DNA from: Cranoglanis bouderius
Lineage: Eukaryota; Chordata; Actinopteri; Siluriformes; Cranoglanididae
DNA length: 64,000 nt
NCBI GenBank assembly: GCA_023630585.1
Contig: CM042567.1
Coordinates: forward strand, 16,718,501 to 16,782,500
Direction of reading: 5' to 3'
The notes beneath the pieces are model-generated. The model was not told the origin of the DNA, did no database searches, and worked only from the letters and a program-made list of their open reading frames with translations. Shown piece by piece: positions 1-10,706 of the stretch. The position numbers were made by a program, and so were the translations under genes. Each line of letters opens with the position of its first letter. Within the stretch, counting starts at the first letter, position 1.

Positions 1-1041
1 CCTGCTTCAGTCCTCCTGGAACTTTTTGTGTATTTCAGTCCCTGTACTCCCTAAAAGCCCGAATGACTGTACGTGGGCTGTTAACTATATTTAATTCCTG
101 TCAGTCACTCTCACTTTCAAAGCCATGCATAGGTTAACTACATTTAGCCTCATAGGCTCTTCTAAAAACTGTCAAACTGCTTCAAGTGGCCAAACTGCTT
201 CAAGTGACCTGCAGCCGCTCGCTCCCTTGGCCTGTGTGTATCGAGTGATTTAGATAAAACTTGAGCTGTATGTTTGGTACTGGGGGCTGATCACATGGAT
301 GTGACTATTGTGAGTCACGGTCGTAGCGCCACCAACTGGCAGCAGAAAGTGTGTGAATTATAACAGACTTCGCTATACTCCTGTTATCTTTACCCAAATC
401 GCCTCATACTTGGTCAGAATAATGTCAAGACACGGCTGATGTAAAATTGTTAGAGGATTTTTGATATCAAATATTGTTGCCATGGTTGTTGCCATCAAAT
501 ATTAATGTCTGTTTCTGGTGTTTTTGAGGCTCTTAGCATGCTTAAAATTTCATGAAAGTCGGCACACACGTCAGAGTTGTTGGTTGTTAGGCGTAGGCAA
601 AAGCTAAGACATGGGAGTGGAGGGGGGGGGCTCTATAGCACCCCCTTTGACTAAAGTGGTGGGGTCAGTTTTACCTACAGACACCAAACTCTGTAGATAT
701 ATTGATCTCATCAAGCCGGACAACTTTCAAAATGACAGTCATTAGCTCCGCCCAACAGGAAATCTGCCATTTTGGATTTAATATAGATTTTTTTTTTAAT
801 TGCATGCAGTGAACTTTTAAATACTCCTCCTAGGGGATTCATGTGATTGTCACCAAACTTGGTGAACATTACGGCAAGACAATGAGGATGCAAAATTGTG
901 AGGTTTTTTTTTTTCTTTGCGAAGGGTCGATTTTTGATATCTGAACGGTTTCGCCATGGCAAGGCAATAAATTTATGCGAAAAAGGGAAACAGGAAGTGT
1001 CTCATTTTCTGCATGCATCGAGTGATTTAGATGAAACTACC

Positions 1042-1134
1042 TGTCACGGGAAACAGGTAAGCAGCCGCTCATATATTCTTGAGTTCTGATTGAAAGGATT
1101 AAATGATCAGACTCCCGACCATGGTCATTGGGAC
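1042..1134 (+). repeat. About 90-bp module shared with 43,055-43,137
   Basis: This block starts tgtcacggg and contains caggtaagcagccgctcata and accatggtca. It recurs in the same orientation at 43,055-43,137 with a short indel and a few substitutions. It is part of the larger unclassified repeat here, but at 43 kb it stands beside a different tandem repeat, so it behaves as a mobile module or the conserved end of a repeat family. Confidence 0.7.
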
Positions 1135-1307
1135 TTGTACTAAGTTTCGTGCATATAGGTACAAGTACGATTTATGCACAAAGGTTTTGTACCATGTAAA
1201 AGGGGGCGCTACAGAGCCCCCCACCACCACGCCCATGTGCTACTCTTTGTGGGGGCCTAATGGTCGATGACTCTGATGTGTGTGCCGAATTTCAGAGAGT
1301 TTTTGAG

Positions 1308-1395
1308 CACTTTCAGTGCTTGGGCCCTAATAATAATAATAATCCTTAGAAAAACAATAGGGCCCTGCGCACTTTCTGTGCTTGGGCCCTAATAA
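1308..1395 (+). repeat. Two near-copies of a gggccctaataa phrase with (TAA)n
   Basis: A phrase of about 27 bases (gcacttt, then gtgcttgggccctaataa) occurs at about 1308-1334 and again at 1369-1395. Between them lie a short (TAA)n microsatellite at about 1327-1345 and an A-rich spacer. This marks the end of the preceding repeat. Confidence 0.7.
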
Positions 1396-2252
1396 CAAGC
1401 TACTTACATTTGTAGCCAGAAGTTGGCTGAGAGGCTTCAGAAAACATGGCATCATTTCCAGTAAGGGAACATATTGCGCATCGATGATCCCTGGTTTTTG
1501 CGGTGCACTGTGGGATTTTTTAGGGAGTGAACGTTCCGTGCGTTGGAAGGATTTTGTAATTGAGTGAGCCCTTAAAATGGCTGACTCCCTGATCAGTGCC
1601 CTAACTACTGAACTAGGGAGCTGGTTAAGACATACCCATGGTCTGCATTTACATTTAAGATTTATATTTATATTTAATCTTTACATTCATATAACATTTA
1701 AAATGTAGATTTATTTCAGCATTTATATTTAATAATTGCACTGAAACCTAAAAGTATTATTTGAAAAAATTACTTTCTAAATGTATCAATGGCGTCAAAT
1801 GTTTAATACATGTGTTCAGTCAGAATGGCTTCAGTAACTCACTGTTCTAAATAAGAAGAATATTAATACTCAAATATTTACTTGTCTAAATTAATTAATT
1901 TTAATACAGTAAATGTATATGATACTTAGTGACCAACACTAAATATGCTTCATCTAAACAACAAAGCTCATTTCAGAGAGGGATATAGTGAGTGAGAAGT
2001 GGGGGAGCTGATATAAAAACAACCAAAGGAGGAGGGGAGACAAAAAAGATAGTGGGAGGGCAAAAGATAAGTGTTTCTGTGTGAAACAGAGACAAGACAG
2101 TCAGAAGGCAAGAGAAGGAGTAAAAGAGGGAAGTGCATGTGAGAGGGAGGGAGTGTCCTAAGCTAAACACAGGGTCAGTGAGTTCGTCAATTCCAATAGT
2201 GCTTGTTAAATGACAAGTAATCCCAAACACTGTGTACAATACCCCCACACAC

Positions 2253-2255
<3 letters not shown>
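1396..2255. other. No gene seen; AT-rich then purine-rich DNA
   Basis: 1570-1975 is AT-rich without coding signs. 1975-2170 is purine-rich. The minus-strand ORFs here owe their length to the (GA)n run next door, which gives Leu-Ser repeats, and are not considered genes. Confidence 0.6.

Positions 2256-2297
<42 letters not shown>
2256..2297. repeat. (GA)n microsatellite
   Basis: About 21 uninterrupted GA units, flanked by unique sequence. Confidence 0.97.
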
Positions 2298-2300
<3 letters not shown>

Positions 2301-4219
2301 TGTCCACCTAAAATGTATATTACATATAAACATATCAAATATCCAATTTATTCCATTTATAAAAATCTCCATGCTATAAAAACAACCTAACCTTAGGAGA
2401 GCTTTATATTCAATGTTCTGTTTATGCCCAGTAATCACTGTGTAAACACCAGGTACACTATGCAAGTATTTACAGACTGTTACACACATTCATCATCACG
2501 AGCACAAATACATAACATTGTTCCATTTTAATATACCTGGTGAAATATCAACTCAAATAAACTGTTTAAAACAATCAAGTGGATTGAGCACATACCTGGT
2601 AAAGGAGTAAGACATGCAAGGCAGTTTAGTTGAACTGAAGCGAGAACGCCCAAGTGGACCCAGGAGACACAGAAGAGGCACAGCTCAACAAGCAGCACAT
2701 ACTGCCAAGAAGGAGCAGCACCTCAGAGACGTATGCTGGCACACATGGACAGAACAAGAGATCAACAATGAAGATCAACAGACGAGACAGTCAAATAAGA
2801 GGAGTGCACAGAGGGAAAGAGAAAGTGCGACATACGTGAGGGAGGGAGGGATTGAGGAAGGGAAGGAAGGAGGGAGGGAGGCAGAAAGGAAGAGATCTGT
2901 GAATTGCTTATAGTTGTATGTAGGGAGGACAGATCTGGAAGGTTAGAGAGTTCAAAACACTGGGAGAGAATAAGGTTTTACTGTAATCCAGCTAGCCAAC
3001 TGTTACACAACACAGCCAAGCCAAGCACACACTGCTGCTCCATTTCTCTCTCTCTCCCACAAAAGTCACACATACACAATCATTTCCCTCTCCCCTTTTT
3101 CTAATATTGCTCTCCCATACTTAATCACCTCTGTTCTGCCTCTGGGAATCAAGCAAAACAGAAAACAAAATCAGCACTATGTAACCAATGTGCTATGTAG
3201 TCGAGTGTATCACAAAAGTAATTAAGTCTGAAAAGTAAAAAACTCAAACTTAACTAAAGTTAAAAAAAGTAAAGTCTGTCTGGCAAATGTTTCAGCATAA
3301 CCTAGTGTCTTTGATAACAGGCATTTACGGATTGGTTTAACCCTTTCATGCATGAATCATGAGAACCTGAATCTGAATTTATTTTGCAATTATTTTTATT
3401 CTTAGTGGAGGGTGATTAAAAACTATTTTATAGTTGTTTTTATTGTACATGATTATTTTAAAAAGTTATTCATATGTCTACATATTGTGAACAACAGTGT
3501 TACTTACATGAGACACAAGAAGCTGGCCTAATCACAGCTTAACACCAAGCAAAGAAACTAAGGAACAGGGCACCGGGGAAGAAGACACAGGTAGCAGCAA
3601 TCACACTGTTAACAGACAGAGGGAAAAGAACATGGGGGAACAGTGAATATCTCTAGTGGCAAAAAAATGACAAGTCCAAAATCCTGACAATGGGCTTACC
3701 CATCTTTATTTGGATTTATGGTACTAAGTATTGTGAACTACAATGCATGAAACTACAATTCTAAGGGCCTCCTTAGTCTGCTGGATACTTAGTTAATTCT
3801 TTTTCTTGCTTTTCACTTTGGACAGGGCTGACAGTGGTGCCTCTCATCTGTATGTTGAGGGAAACATTGATATAATCCTTCTGGCAAGTCTTGATGTTCA
3901 ACCATCTTTTCTAACCGTCAAATTCTCATTGCAGCTCATCAGAGCTCTTCAACACTGTAAATTCCATCAGCAGATCCATGAGCAATAGCGATTAGTCACT
4001 CAGGGCGAACAGTAGATGGTAAGTGTTTCTTTCTTGATTTTAGTTGAAACTAGTTTTAGATGTCAGATAGAAGCTGTAACTGCACTTCCTTGTTGCTACG
4101 AGCTGTTTACACATTGCCAGATTAGAGCTAATTCAGATATTCATATTCAGTTTTGGTCAGGAGAAGCGTGCTCAGCTGTGAAGCATTTCCACCACAGTAC
4201 TTGAGAACTAGGAAACGCT
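2298..4219. other. No gene seen; includes a GGAG/GGAA-rich tract
   Basis: No supported coding region. 2820-2895 is a purine-rich low-complexity tract of GGAG/GGAA units, and 3040-3110 is pyrimidine-rich. The rest is AT-rich. The plus-strand ORFs at 2614-2913 and 2654-2839 are compositional and match no domain. Confidence 0.55.
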
Positions 4220-4413
4220 AAGGTCAGCGGAAGCATCAGCCCTCATTGTGTAAAGACCGTGCTTGTGTAAAGACCTGCGAGTCTACCTGTGCGAGTCCAA
4301 CGAGCAAGGACACCAACAAGACGCCATTCACGCTGCTAAGTAGCACTTTCTTCCTCTCTTCACATTTTCTCCTCTCTTTCCCCCCGCTATTTATCTGTTT
4401 ACACACTAACATG

Positions 4414-5560
4414 TGTCATCAGTTTATCCCTATTGTTTACCACAGGCGCAGACCATGGCACACTCCTAGAAAAGTACGCAACTTGGACAACCTAGGCTCT
4501 CTGCAGGTGGCTTCAGCAGACTCCTTTTCATTCTCAATCGAGCTATGGAACTACCAATCTGCTGTCAACAAGGCTGATTTCATTCCTGCCTTTGCCACCC
4601 ACTCCAACCTCAGTGTGCTGGCTCTGACTGAGACCTGGATCCGCGCAGAGAACACTGCAACACCCGCTGTCCTAGCCTCCAACTTCAACTTCTCCCATAC
4701 CGCGTGGCCCAACAGACGAGGGGGTGGTACAGGTTTGCTTCTCTCCAAAACATGGAAATTTATATGTCTCTCTCCCCCTTGCTCCAACACCTCCTTTGAA
4801 TTTCATGCTGTTACAGTTATTGACCCTGACAAAATGCACTTTCTTGTTATTTATCGTCCTCCAGGTCAACTGGGCAAGTTCAACAAAGAGCTTGACATGC
4901 TGCTGTCCACCATCCCGGATGATTGAACTCCTTTTGTGGTCCTTGGTGACTTCAACATTCACCTAGATAAGCCAAATGCAGCTTATTTTCTTGCCCTCCT
5001 GCCCATGTTTGACCTCAAGCAGTTCGCCACCCCAGCAACTCACAAGGCCGGCAAACAGCTCAATCTTATCCTCACATGTAACTGCACCACACAAAATCTT
5101 CTTATTACTCCTCTCCACAGCTCTGACCATTTCTTTATCCAGTTTTCTGTTTCTCTCTCCTCACCCCCCTCACTGTCTCCACCTTCAATCTCCTTTTGTC
5201 GCAATCTTCGCTCCCTTTCCCCCTCACACTTCTCCTCCATTGTCACAACCTTACTTCCCTCTGACAGCCACCTCTCCTCACTGGACTTACACACCGCAAC
5301 AGACATGTTATGTTCCACTCTAACATCTTCTCTTGACAGCATCTGCCCCCAAATCTCCAGGCCAGCTCGCACATCACCCCCTAGCCTTTGGCTCTCAGAA
5401 GCTCTTCGCAACAATCGGACCAAGCTAAGGGCAGCTGAAAGCAAATGGCGTAAATCAAACAATCCGACTGACGTAACCAATTACCAAACATTTCTCTCCT
5501 CTTTTTCCCATAGCATCTCCATTGCTAAAGCCATATGCTACAAGGAGAAGATTGGCAACT
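4414..5560 (+). pseudogene. LINE AP-endonuclease region, interrupted
   Basis: This is the nuclease that nicks target DNA for LINE integration. In one frame I read the catalytic-Glu motif LTETW near 4627, a glycine-rich GGGTGLL near 4720, a conserved VIYRPPG near 4850, then a TGA at 4924. The same frame resumes with GDFN near 4942 and ends with the SDH motif at 5122-5130. These are the expected landmarks, in order, of an AP-like LINE endonuclease. A region rich in Ser, Thr and Pro follows, then a linker that should lead into RT. Only the nonsense codon breaks this half. Confidence 0.8.
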
Positions 5561-6808
5561 CTCTAATACCCGTACTCTCTTCAAAACTCTCCACTTTTCC
5601 CACACAGAACAACCTCCTGGACACCAAGCAGTCTGGCTTCAAAAGCAGTCACTCCACAGAGACTGCTCTGTTATCCTTCACCAAAGCCTTACGACTAGCA
5701 AGATCAACCTCAAGATCATCCTACATCCTGTCCTCATCCTACTCGACCACTCTGCTGCCTTCGACACTGTGAATCATCAGATCCTCCTATCAACTCTCTC
5801 TGGCATAGGCATCTCTGGAACGGCTCTGCGTTGGGTGGCATCCTATCTCTCAGACAGATCCTTCAAGGAATTGTGGAGGGGAGGGGTTTCCGAAACTCAG
5901 CAACTCACAACTGGGGTTCCCCAGAGGTCAGTTCTGGGTCCACTGCTCTTTTCTATTTATACTACATCTCTGGGGCCTGTGATTGAGTCTCATGGCTTCT
6001 CATATAACTGCTATGCTGATGACACCCAGCTCTATTTGTCCTTCCAGCCTGATGATCCATCCGCGTCAGCACGCATCTCTGCCTGCCTGTCTGACATCTC
6101 AAACTGGATGAGGGAACACCACCTCAAGCTCAACTTGGCAAAAATAGAGCTTCACATCATCCCTGCCTGCCCCTCAATCAGCCGCAACGTCACCATACAG
6201 CTTGGCTCAACCACACTCAAGCCAACCAGGACAGCCAGAAACCTTGGGGTGACTTTTGATGACAACTTGACCTTCACAGACCACATTTCAACAATTGCTC
6301 AGTCGTGTAGGTTCATTCTGAACAACATCAAGTAAATCAGACCCTATCTCACCGAACAGGCTACACAGCTACTAGTCCAGGCTTTTGTTATCTCAAAACT
6401 GGACTATTGCAACGCACTACTCCCGGGCCTCCCAGCCAGCCCCATCAAACCCCTTCAGATGATTCAAAATGCAGCAGCACGCCTCGTCTTCAACCAGCCC
6501 AAAAGAACCCATGTCACATCCCTCTTCATCTCCCTCCACTGGCTTCCTGTAGCTGCCTGCATCAAATTCAAGGCCCTGATGCTCATGTACAGGCCTTGTC
6601 TGGAACAGCACCCCCCTACCTCAACAAACTCCTTGAGGTTTATGTTCCCTCACATAACCTGCGATCAATTAACGACCGACGCCTGATAGTGCCTACTCAG
6701 CGAGGCACTAGGTCCCATTCCAGAACCTTCAAACTGACTGTCCCTCAGTGGTGGAATGAACTTCCAACCTCAATGCGGACAGCAAAATCTGTCACTATCT
6801 TCAAATAA
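5560..6808 (+). pseudogene. LINE reverse transcriptase, truncated and frameshifted
   Basis: The N-terminal RT motifs are missing. Sequence jumps from the linker to NNLLDTKQSGF near 5608, then shifts frame before LLDHSAAFDTVNHQILL near 5745 (catalytic Asp in AAFD). A TGVPQxSVLGPLLF box lies near 5910, with Arg in place of the usual Gly, and the catalytic YADD box near 6013 is intact. A stop falls at 6333-6335, after which LDYCNALL and QNAAARL (thumb region) continue in the same frame, and the last part, PYLNKLL to WNELP, is in another frame after about 6600. It cannot make an active enzyme. Confidence 0.85.
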
Positions 6809-7017
6809 CCCACCTCTTCCGTGAACACTTAACTAACCCCTAACACCACCCCCACCCCTATTATTAAAAAAAAAAAAACCTGCACTTACACTAGCTTTTA
6901 CATCTCTACTCTGCACATTCTGCTTCTCTAAAACTCAATTAAAAGTCTTGTATGGTAGCACTACTTGTATTGTTCTTCACTTGATATATCGCTTTGCCTG
7001 TATTACCTCATTTGTAA

Positions 7018-7068
7018 GTCGCTTTGGATAAAAGCGTCTGCTAAATGAATAAATGTAAATGTAAATGT
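7018..7068 (+). repeat. L2-clade 3' tail
   Basis: The conserved LINE 3' end, ending in TAAATG units. The same motif, diverged, ends the two V-SINEs at 52,952-52,993 and 63,262-63,296. This is the pairing expected when a SINE borrows LINE machinery by 3'-end recognition. Confidence 0.85.
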
Positions 7069-7070
7069 TT

Positions 7071-7784
7071 TCAAGTTGATTGGCAATTTTCTCCACCTCA
7101 TCTGTACTGATGAGGAATGGGTTATTCACCAGCTGAAAAACGTTATCATGCGCCTTGAAACATTTAAATCTCATTCTGTATTTTTTCTATCAATTCGCCA
7201 AGTATATCAATGAAAAGTTGACATGGGGTTTCAACAGCACCTGTAGTTGTTGCTCTTTGTAGGTTCGGAAAACAGGAAAAATCACTTTTGCCAACATATC
7301 CATGAAGCAATTACAGTTTTGCTGAAAATGTTATAACAGCCACATAAATAGTCTTATTGTTATCTTGCACCATAAGTTTAAGCTTATTTATTTCTGTTAC
7401 GAACTTTGCTTCATGACTTCAAAGCATGCCCTCAGCCCAGGTGTGCATGCCCATCACCTCTACTAGGAACTCATGCTCATGCTCCACTAGGAACTTGTGC
7501 TCATGCTCACAATTTTTCATTAGCTTCATTGGTTCATCAACTCAGGTGCAGCCAGTAATTTCTTGGATGAGGAAATTGGAAATTCCCTTAATCCCTATGA
7601 ATAGCCTGCTACGCATCCTTGGACTAGATGGGGGTCCCCTAGGAAACAGGAGGTTAAATGCAAACACTAGTCCCTTAATTATGCACACTGAGCTTCTTCA
7701 TACTGATTCTACAGTATCACCTTCCTCATCAACAAGTCCCCTCATTTTTTTTCTACTTCTGGAGTTTCAATCAGGGTGGATATA
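7071..7784. other. No gene seen
   Basis: AT-rich DNA. A short direct repeat (catgctcatgctc) lies near 7470-7510. The 156-residue plus-strand ORF at 7426-7896 has no recognisable domain and runs into the Tc1 terminal repeat, so it is not called. Confidence 0.5.
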
Positions 7785-9184
7785 CAGTTGCAATCAAAAT
7801 TATTCAACCCCATTGCAAATCAGGTTTATTGTCAAAATTGTTTATTGTACAGACTTTCAGCTGTTTGCAATGAACAAATCAAACAAAAGCATTTGAACTA
7901 GTTCAACACATCAAATGATTCAAGTGGTTTCCCCAAATTCAACTGAAAATGCAACTTATAATAACTTCTTCAGTTTCTAAATTATTCAATCCCTTCATGG
8001 CAAGCATTTTTAGTACTTATTAGAGCACCCTTTTGCTGTTATGACCTGCTGTAAACGAGATGCATAGCCAGACACCAGCTTCTGGCAGCATTCCTAAAGA
8101 ATCTTAGCCCATTCCTCATGAGCAATGGCCTCCAGTTCAGTAATATTCTTGGGTTTGTGTGCTGCAACCGTCTTCTTCAAATCCCACCAGAGATTTTCTA
8201 TGGGGTTCAAGTCAGGTGACTGTGATGGCACTGTAGAATCTTCTAGGACTTCTTCAGCAACCAAGCCTTGGTGGAATTTGAGGTATGCTTGGGATCATCG
8301 TCCTGTTTGATGGTCCAGTGACGCCCAAGCTTCAGCTTCCTCACAGATGGCATGAAGTTTTCTTCCTGATACTTAAATGAATCCATCTTGCTTTCCCCAT
8401 GCTGCAGGTTTCCAGTGCCAGAGGACGCAAAGCAGCCCCAGAGCATCACCGAGCCACCACCATGCTTGACTATGGACAGAGTGTTCTTTCTTCATTCTTC
8501 TTTCTCCAGACATACCACAGATCCATTGTGCTGAAAAGTTCCAGTTTTGTTTCATTGCTCCACAGAACAGAATCCCAAAACCTCAGTGGCTTATTTATAT
8601 GATTTTGAGCCAACCTTTCTTGTGCTTTTGGGTCAGTAGTGGTGTACATCTTGGAGTTCTGGCATGGAAACCTTCTGCATTTAGTATGTGCCTTACTGTG
8701 CTCACTGAAACCTCAGTGCCTGTTGCCACCAAGTCTTGCTGCAGGTCTTTTGCAGTCACTCAAGGGTTTTTCCACAACCAGTTTTTCTCAGAAATCTGGT
8801 TGCAGCCATTGATAGCTTCCTTTTTCTGCTCCATCCAGGTATTTTCTTCCCCTAGCCTGTTCAGGTATTTCATGAGTTCTAGCTCAAACACACCTGGTGC
8901 AACTAATGAAGCCCTTGATTAGTTGCATCAGGTGTGCTTGAGACAACACCTGTTTTGCATATTTGTACTGTTGCGAGGGATTCTATTCAGGGGGTTGAAT
9001 AATTTTGAGACTGGAGAAGTCATTATAAGTTGCATTTTCAGTTGAATTTGGGGAGAACACTTGAATCATTAATTGTGCTGAACTATTTCAATTGCTTCTG
9101 GTTGATTTGTTCATTGCAAACAACTGAAAGTCTGTGAATTTTTGACAATAAACCTGATTTGCAATCGGGGTTGAATAATTTCTG
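7785..9184 (-). mobile_element. Tc1-like DNA transposon, decayed
   Basis: Long inverted terminal repeats are visible. The left end (cagttgcaatcaaaattatt) and the right end, read on the opposite strand, share about 100 bases including attattcaaccc and gcaaatcaggtttattg. TA dinucleotides flank both ends (7783-7784 and 9185-9186), as for Tc1/mariner insertions. The right tip lacks about nine bases seen at the left tip. The transposase inside is on the minus strand and broken. A palindromic segment at 8890-8938 lies upstream of the coding part. Confidence 0.9.
8010..8880 (-). pseudogene. Tc1 transposase remnant
   Basis: Read on the minus strand, the order matches the C-terminal two-thirds of a Tc1 transposase: VLWSNETKLELF near 8560, GGGSVMLWGCF near 8450, a DDDPKHTS box near 8290, then PDLNPIENLWWDLK near 8190. 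The first catalytic Asp (usual SDETK) is Asn here. Stops and frame breaks lie between the DDDPKHTS box and the PDLNPIE box, and the N-terminal DNA-binding part is poor or missing. Not functional. Confidence 0.85.
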
Positions 9185-9186
9185 TA

Positions 9187-9885
9187 TACAGAAATCATGA
9201 CAGTGGGGGCCCCATTTTGTCAATTCACTATTCCTCCAAGAAATAGAGGGGTTATGGGTGGCTGACTTTAGAATACCAAGCACAAAGGGACAAATGCACA
9301 CAAATACAAGTGCACAAGTACAGGTACCAATTTCCCTTGGTACCATCAGTGTTAAATTCTTATCCGTTACACGTCACAGAAACAGAATATGGACCCTGCT
9401 GTGGCTGATTTCCTCTTGTCTGAGCTCGATATTGATAAAGAATAATAAATGTCAGTTAGAACAGGTCACAGCTAGAGTTAGAACATCTGTTGCGAAGGTT
9501 CAAGTGATATAAGAATTAAAGACATCTATTCTAGATAATAATAACAAGAAGAAGAGGAATCGAGAGAGAGAGTGAGTACAGGCGGGATGATTAGGAATGC
9601 TCAAAACACATTCCAGGAACACAAAACAATTCTGTTCTGGTACATCGTGACACAAACTAGAGACCTTCAAAAGTGAGACACAGAGATCATGCCATAATAC
9701 TCAACAATCAAACAAGTCCATGAAGCATGAATCTACACATTGCCTATAAACTCATTAGGATCAGAGAGGGCAACAAATTGAAGAACGGAGTGTTCTAGGC
9801 CTTTGTAAATTAGGTACTTTGGGAAATGTTATACTTGTTTGAAATTGTTTATTTAGATTACCTTCTCATTTATTCATCCTCAGAA
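9187..9885. other. No gene seen
   Basis: AT-rich, with a short GAAGAA/GAGA patch near 9550. The ORFs at 9083-9346 (-) and 9258-9512 (+) match no domain and partly overlap the Tc1 end. Confidence 0.5.
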
Positions 9886-10022
9886 CAAGAACATGTGAAG
9901 CATGTACAACTGGAGCTAAACACACTCTTGGAGAACAAACTATATGTAAAGTTGAGAAATGTGAGTTCCATAAAACTAAAATGGCCTTTCTTGGTTATAT
10001 AATTGATGCACAAGGTGTAAAG
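9886..10022 (+). pseudogene. Ty3/Gypsy reverse transcriptase fragment
   Basis: Two adjoining frames give EHVKHVQLELNTLLENKLYV and then EKCEFHK, FLGYIIDAQG. These are the segments that follow the YxDD box in Ty3/Gypsy RT (compare the copy at 15.5 kb). One frameshift falls near 9950. It is a short orphan piece, cut at both ends. Confidence 0.75.
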
Positions 10023-10084
10023 ATAGGCAGCTCCTGGAAACACTGGTCTTCTCAGATGACTCGGTGCACAGATGCATCGGGGTG

Positions 10085-10452
10085 GACAGAAAGAAGAGTA
10101 TAGGGACCTGGTAGACAAATTTGTTGAGTAGTCTGGAAAGAACTATCTACTCCTTGATGTGGCCAAGACCAAGGAGATTGTGGTCGACTTCAGGAGGAAG
10201 AGTACCACAACCAATAATCATCATGGGACAGGAGGTCGAGCTGGTTGTCTCCTACAAATATCGTGGTGTCCACCTCAACAAAAGGCTGGACTGGAAGGTC
10301 AACATGGAGGCTATGTATAAAAAGGGGAGGAGCAGACTCTACTTTCTGAGAAAGCTCAGGTCCTTTAATGTTTGCAGCAAGATGTTGGAGATCTTCTGTT
10401 GTTGCAAGTGCAGCCCAGCCTATGTCATCCGACACCTACTCAACACTAAGTA
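10085..10452 (+). pseudogene. Non-LTR RT C-terminal fragment
   Basis: Motifs after the YADD box of a LINE RT are seen across frames: LDVAKTKEIVVDF near 10,155, YKYRGVHLNKRLDW near 10,253 (usual YKYLGV) and RSRLYFLRKLRSFNVC near 10,330. It belongs to a different LINE type from the L2 copy at 5-7 kb. The upstream RT is absent and the end abuts a Tc1 fragment. Confidence 0.7.
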
Positions 10453-10706
10453 GCAAACTCAGGACAGTTGCCCTCGTTGCCAGCCAAGGTGGCAATCACC
10501 ACAGTTCTATTGTGTGAACTCTGATCTATCTCTGATCCTAATGAGTTTATAGGCAAGACACACTTGTCTTTGTACTCCTCACCTGCTTGCCGCCACACAT
10601 GCTTGACACCATCTGAGCCAAATAAATTTATCTTGGTCTCATCAGACCACAGGACATGGTTCCAGTAATCCATCTCCTTAGTCTGCTTGTCTTCAACAAA
10701 CTGTTT
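10453..10706 (-). pseudogene. Tc1 transposase fragment
   Basis: On the minus strand I read DYWNHVLWSDETKINLFGSD near 10,610-10,670 followed by HVWRQ, the segment around the first catalytic Asp of Tc1 transposases. Upstream and downstream parts are missing. It is fused on its higher-coordinate side to the Gag-like ORF. Confidence 0.8.

Larger units (their letters stand above)
1..1400 (+). repeat. Unclassified interspersed repeat with a (TAA)n end
   Basis: No credible gene is visible. The stretch looks like a dispersed fish repeat. Loosely repeated internal phrases occur: an 18-19 base string built on cgagtgatttagat appears near 240 and again near 1018, and a ttttgatatc plus gccatggc context appears near 460 and near 930. 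It ends with a (TAA)n run and two near-copies of a cttgggccctaataa phrase. The class (LINE tail, DNA element or other) could not be decided. Short ORFs here are frame accidents. Confidence 0.5.
4220..7070 (+). mobile_element. L2-type non-LTR retrotransposon (LINE), decayed
   Basis: The element carries an AP-type endonuclease followed by a reverse transcriptase and ends in the L2-clade tail at 7018-7068 (gtcgctttggataaaagcg, then tctgctaaatg and TAAATG repeats). It is broken by a nonsense codon at 4924-4926, at least two frameshifts, a stop at 6333-6335 and a deletion that removes the first part of the RT domain near 5570-5610. The 5' boundary is not sharp. Family placement (L2 within the L2/CR1/Rex1 group) rests on protein motifs and the tail and is moderately sure. 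Confidence 0.85.

Noticed and set aside
1973..2489. Minus-strand ORFs with long Leu-Ser repeats
   Set aside because: Their length comes from the (GA)n microsatellite, and no domain or start context supports them.
7426..7896. 156-codon ORF upstream of the Tc1 element
   Set aside because: No domain; the end of the ORF is Tc1 terminal repeat sequence.
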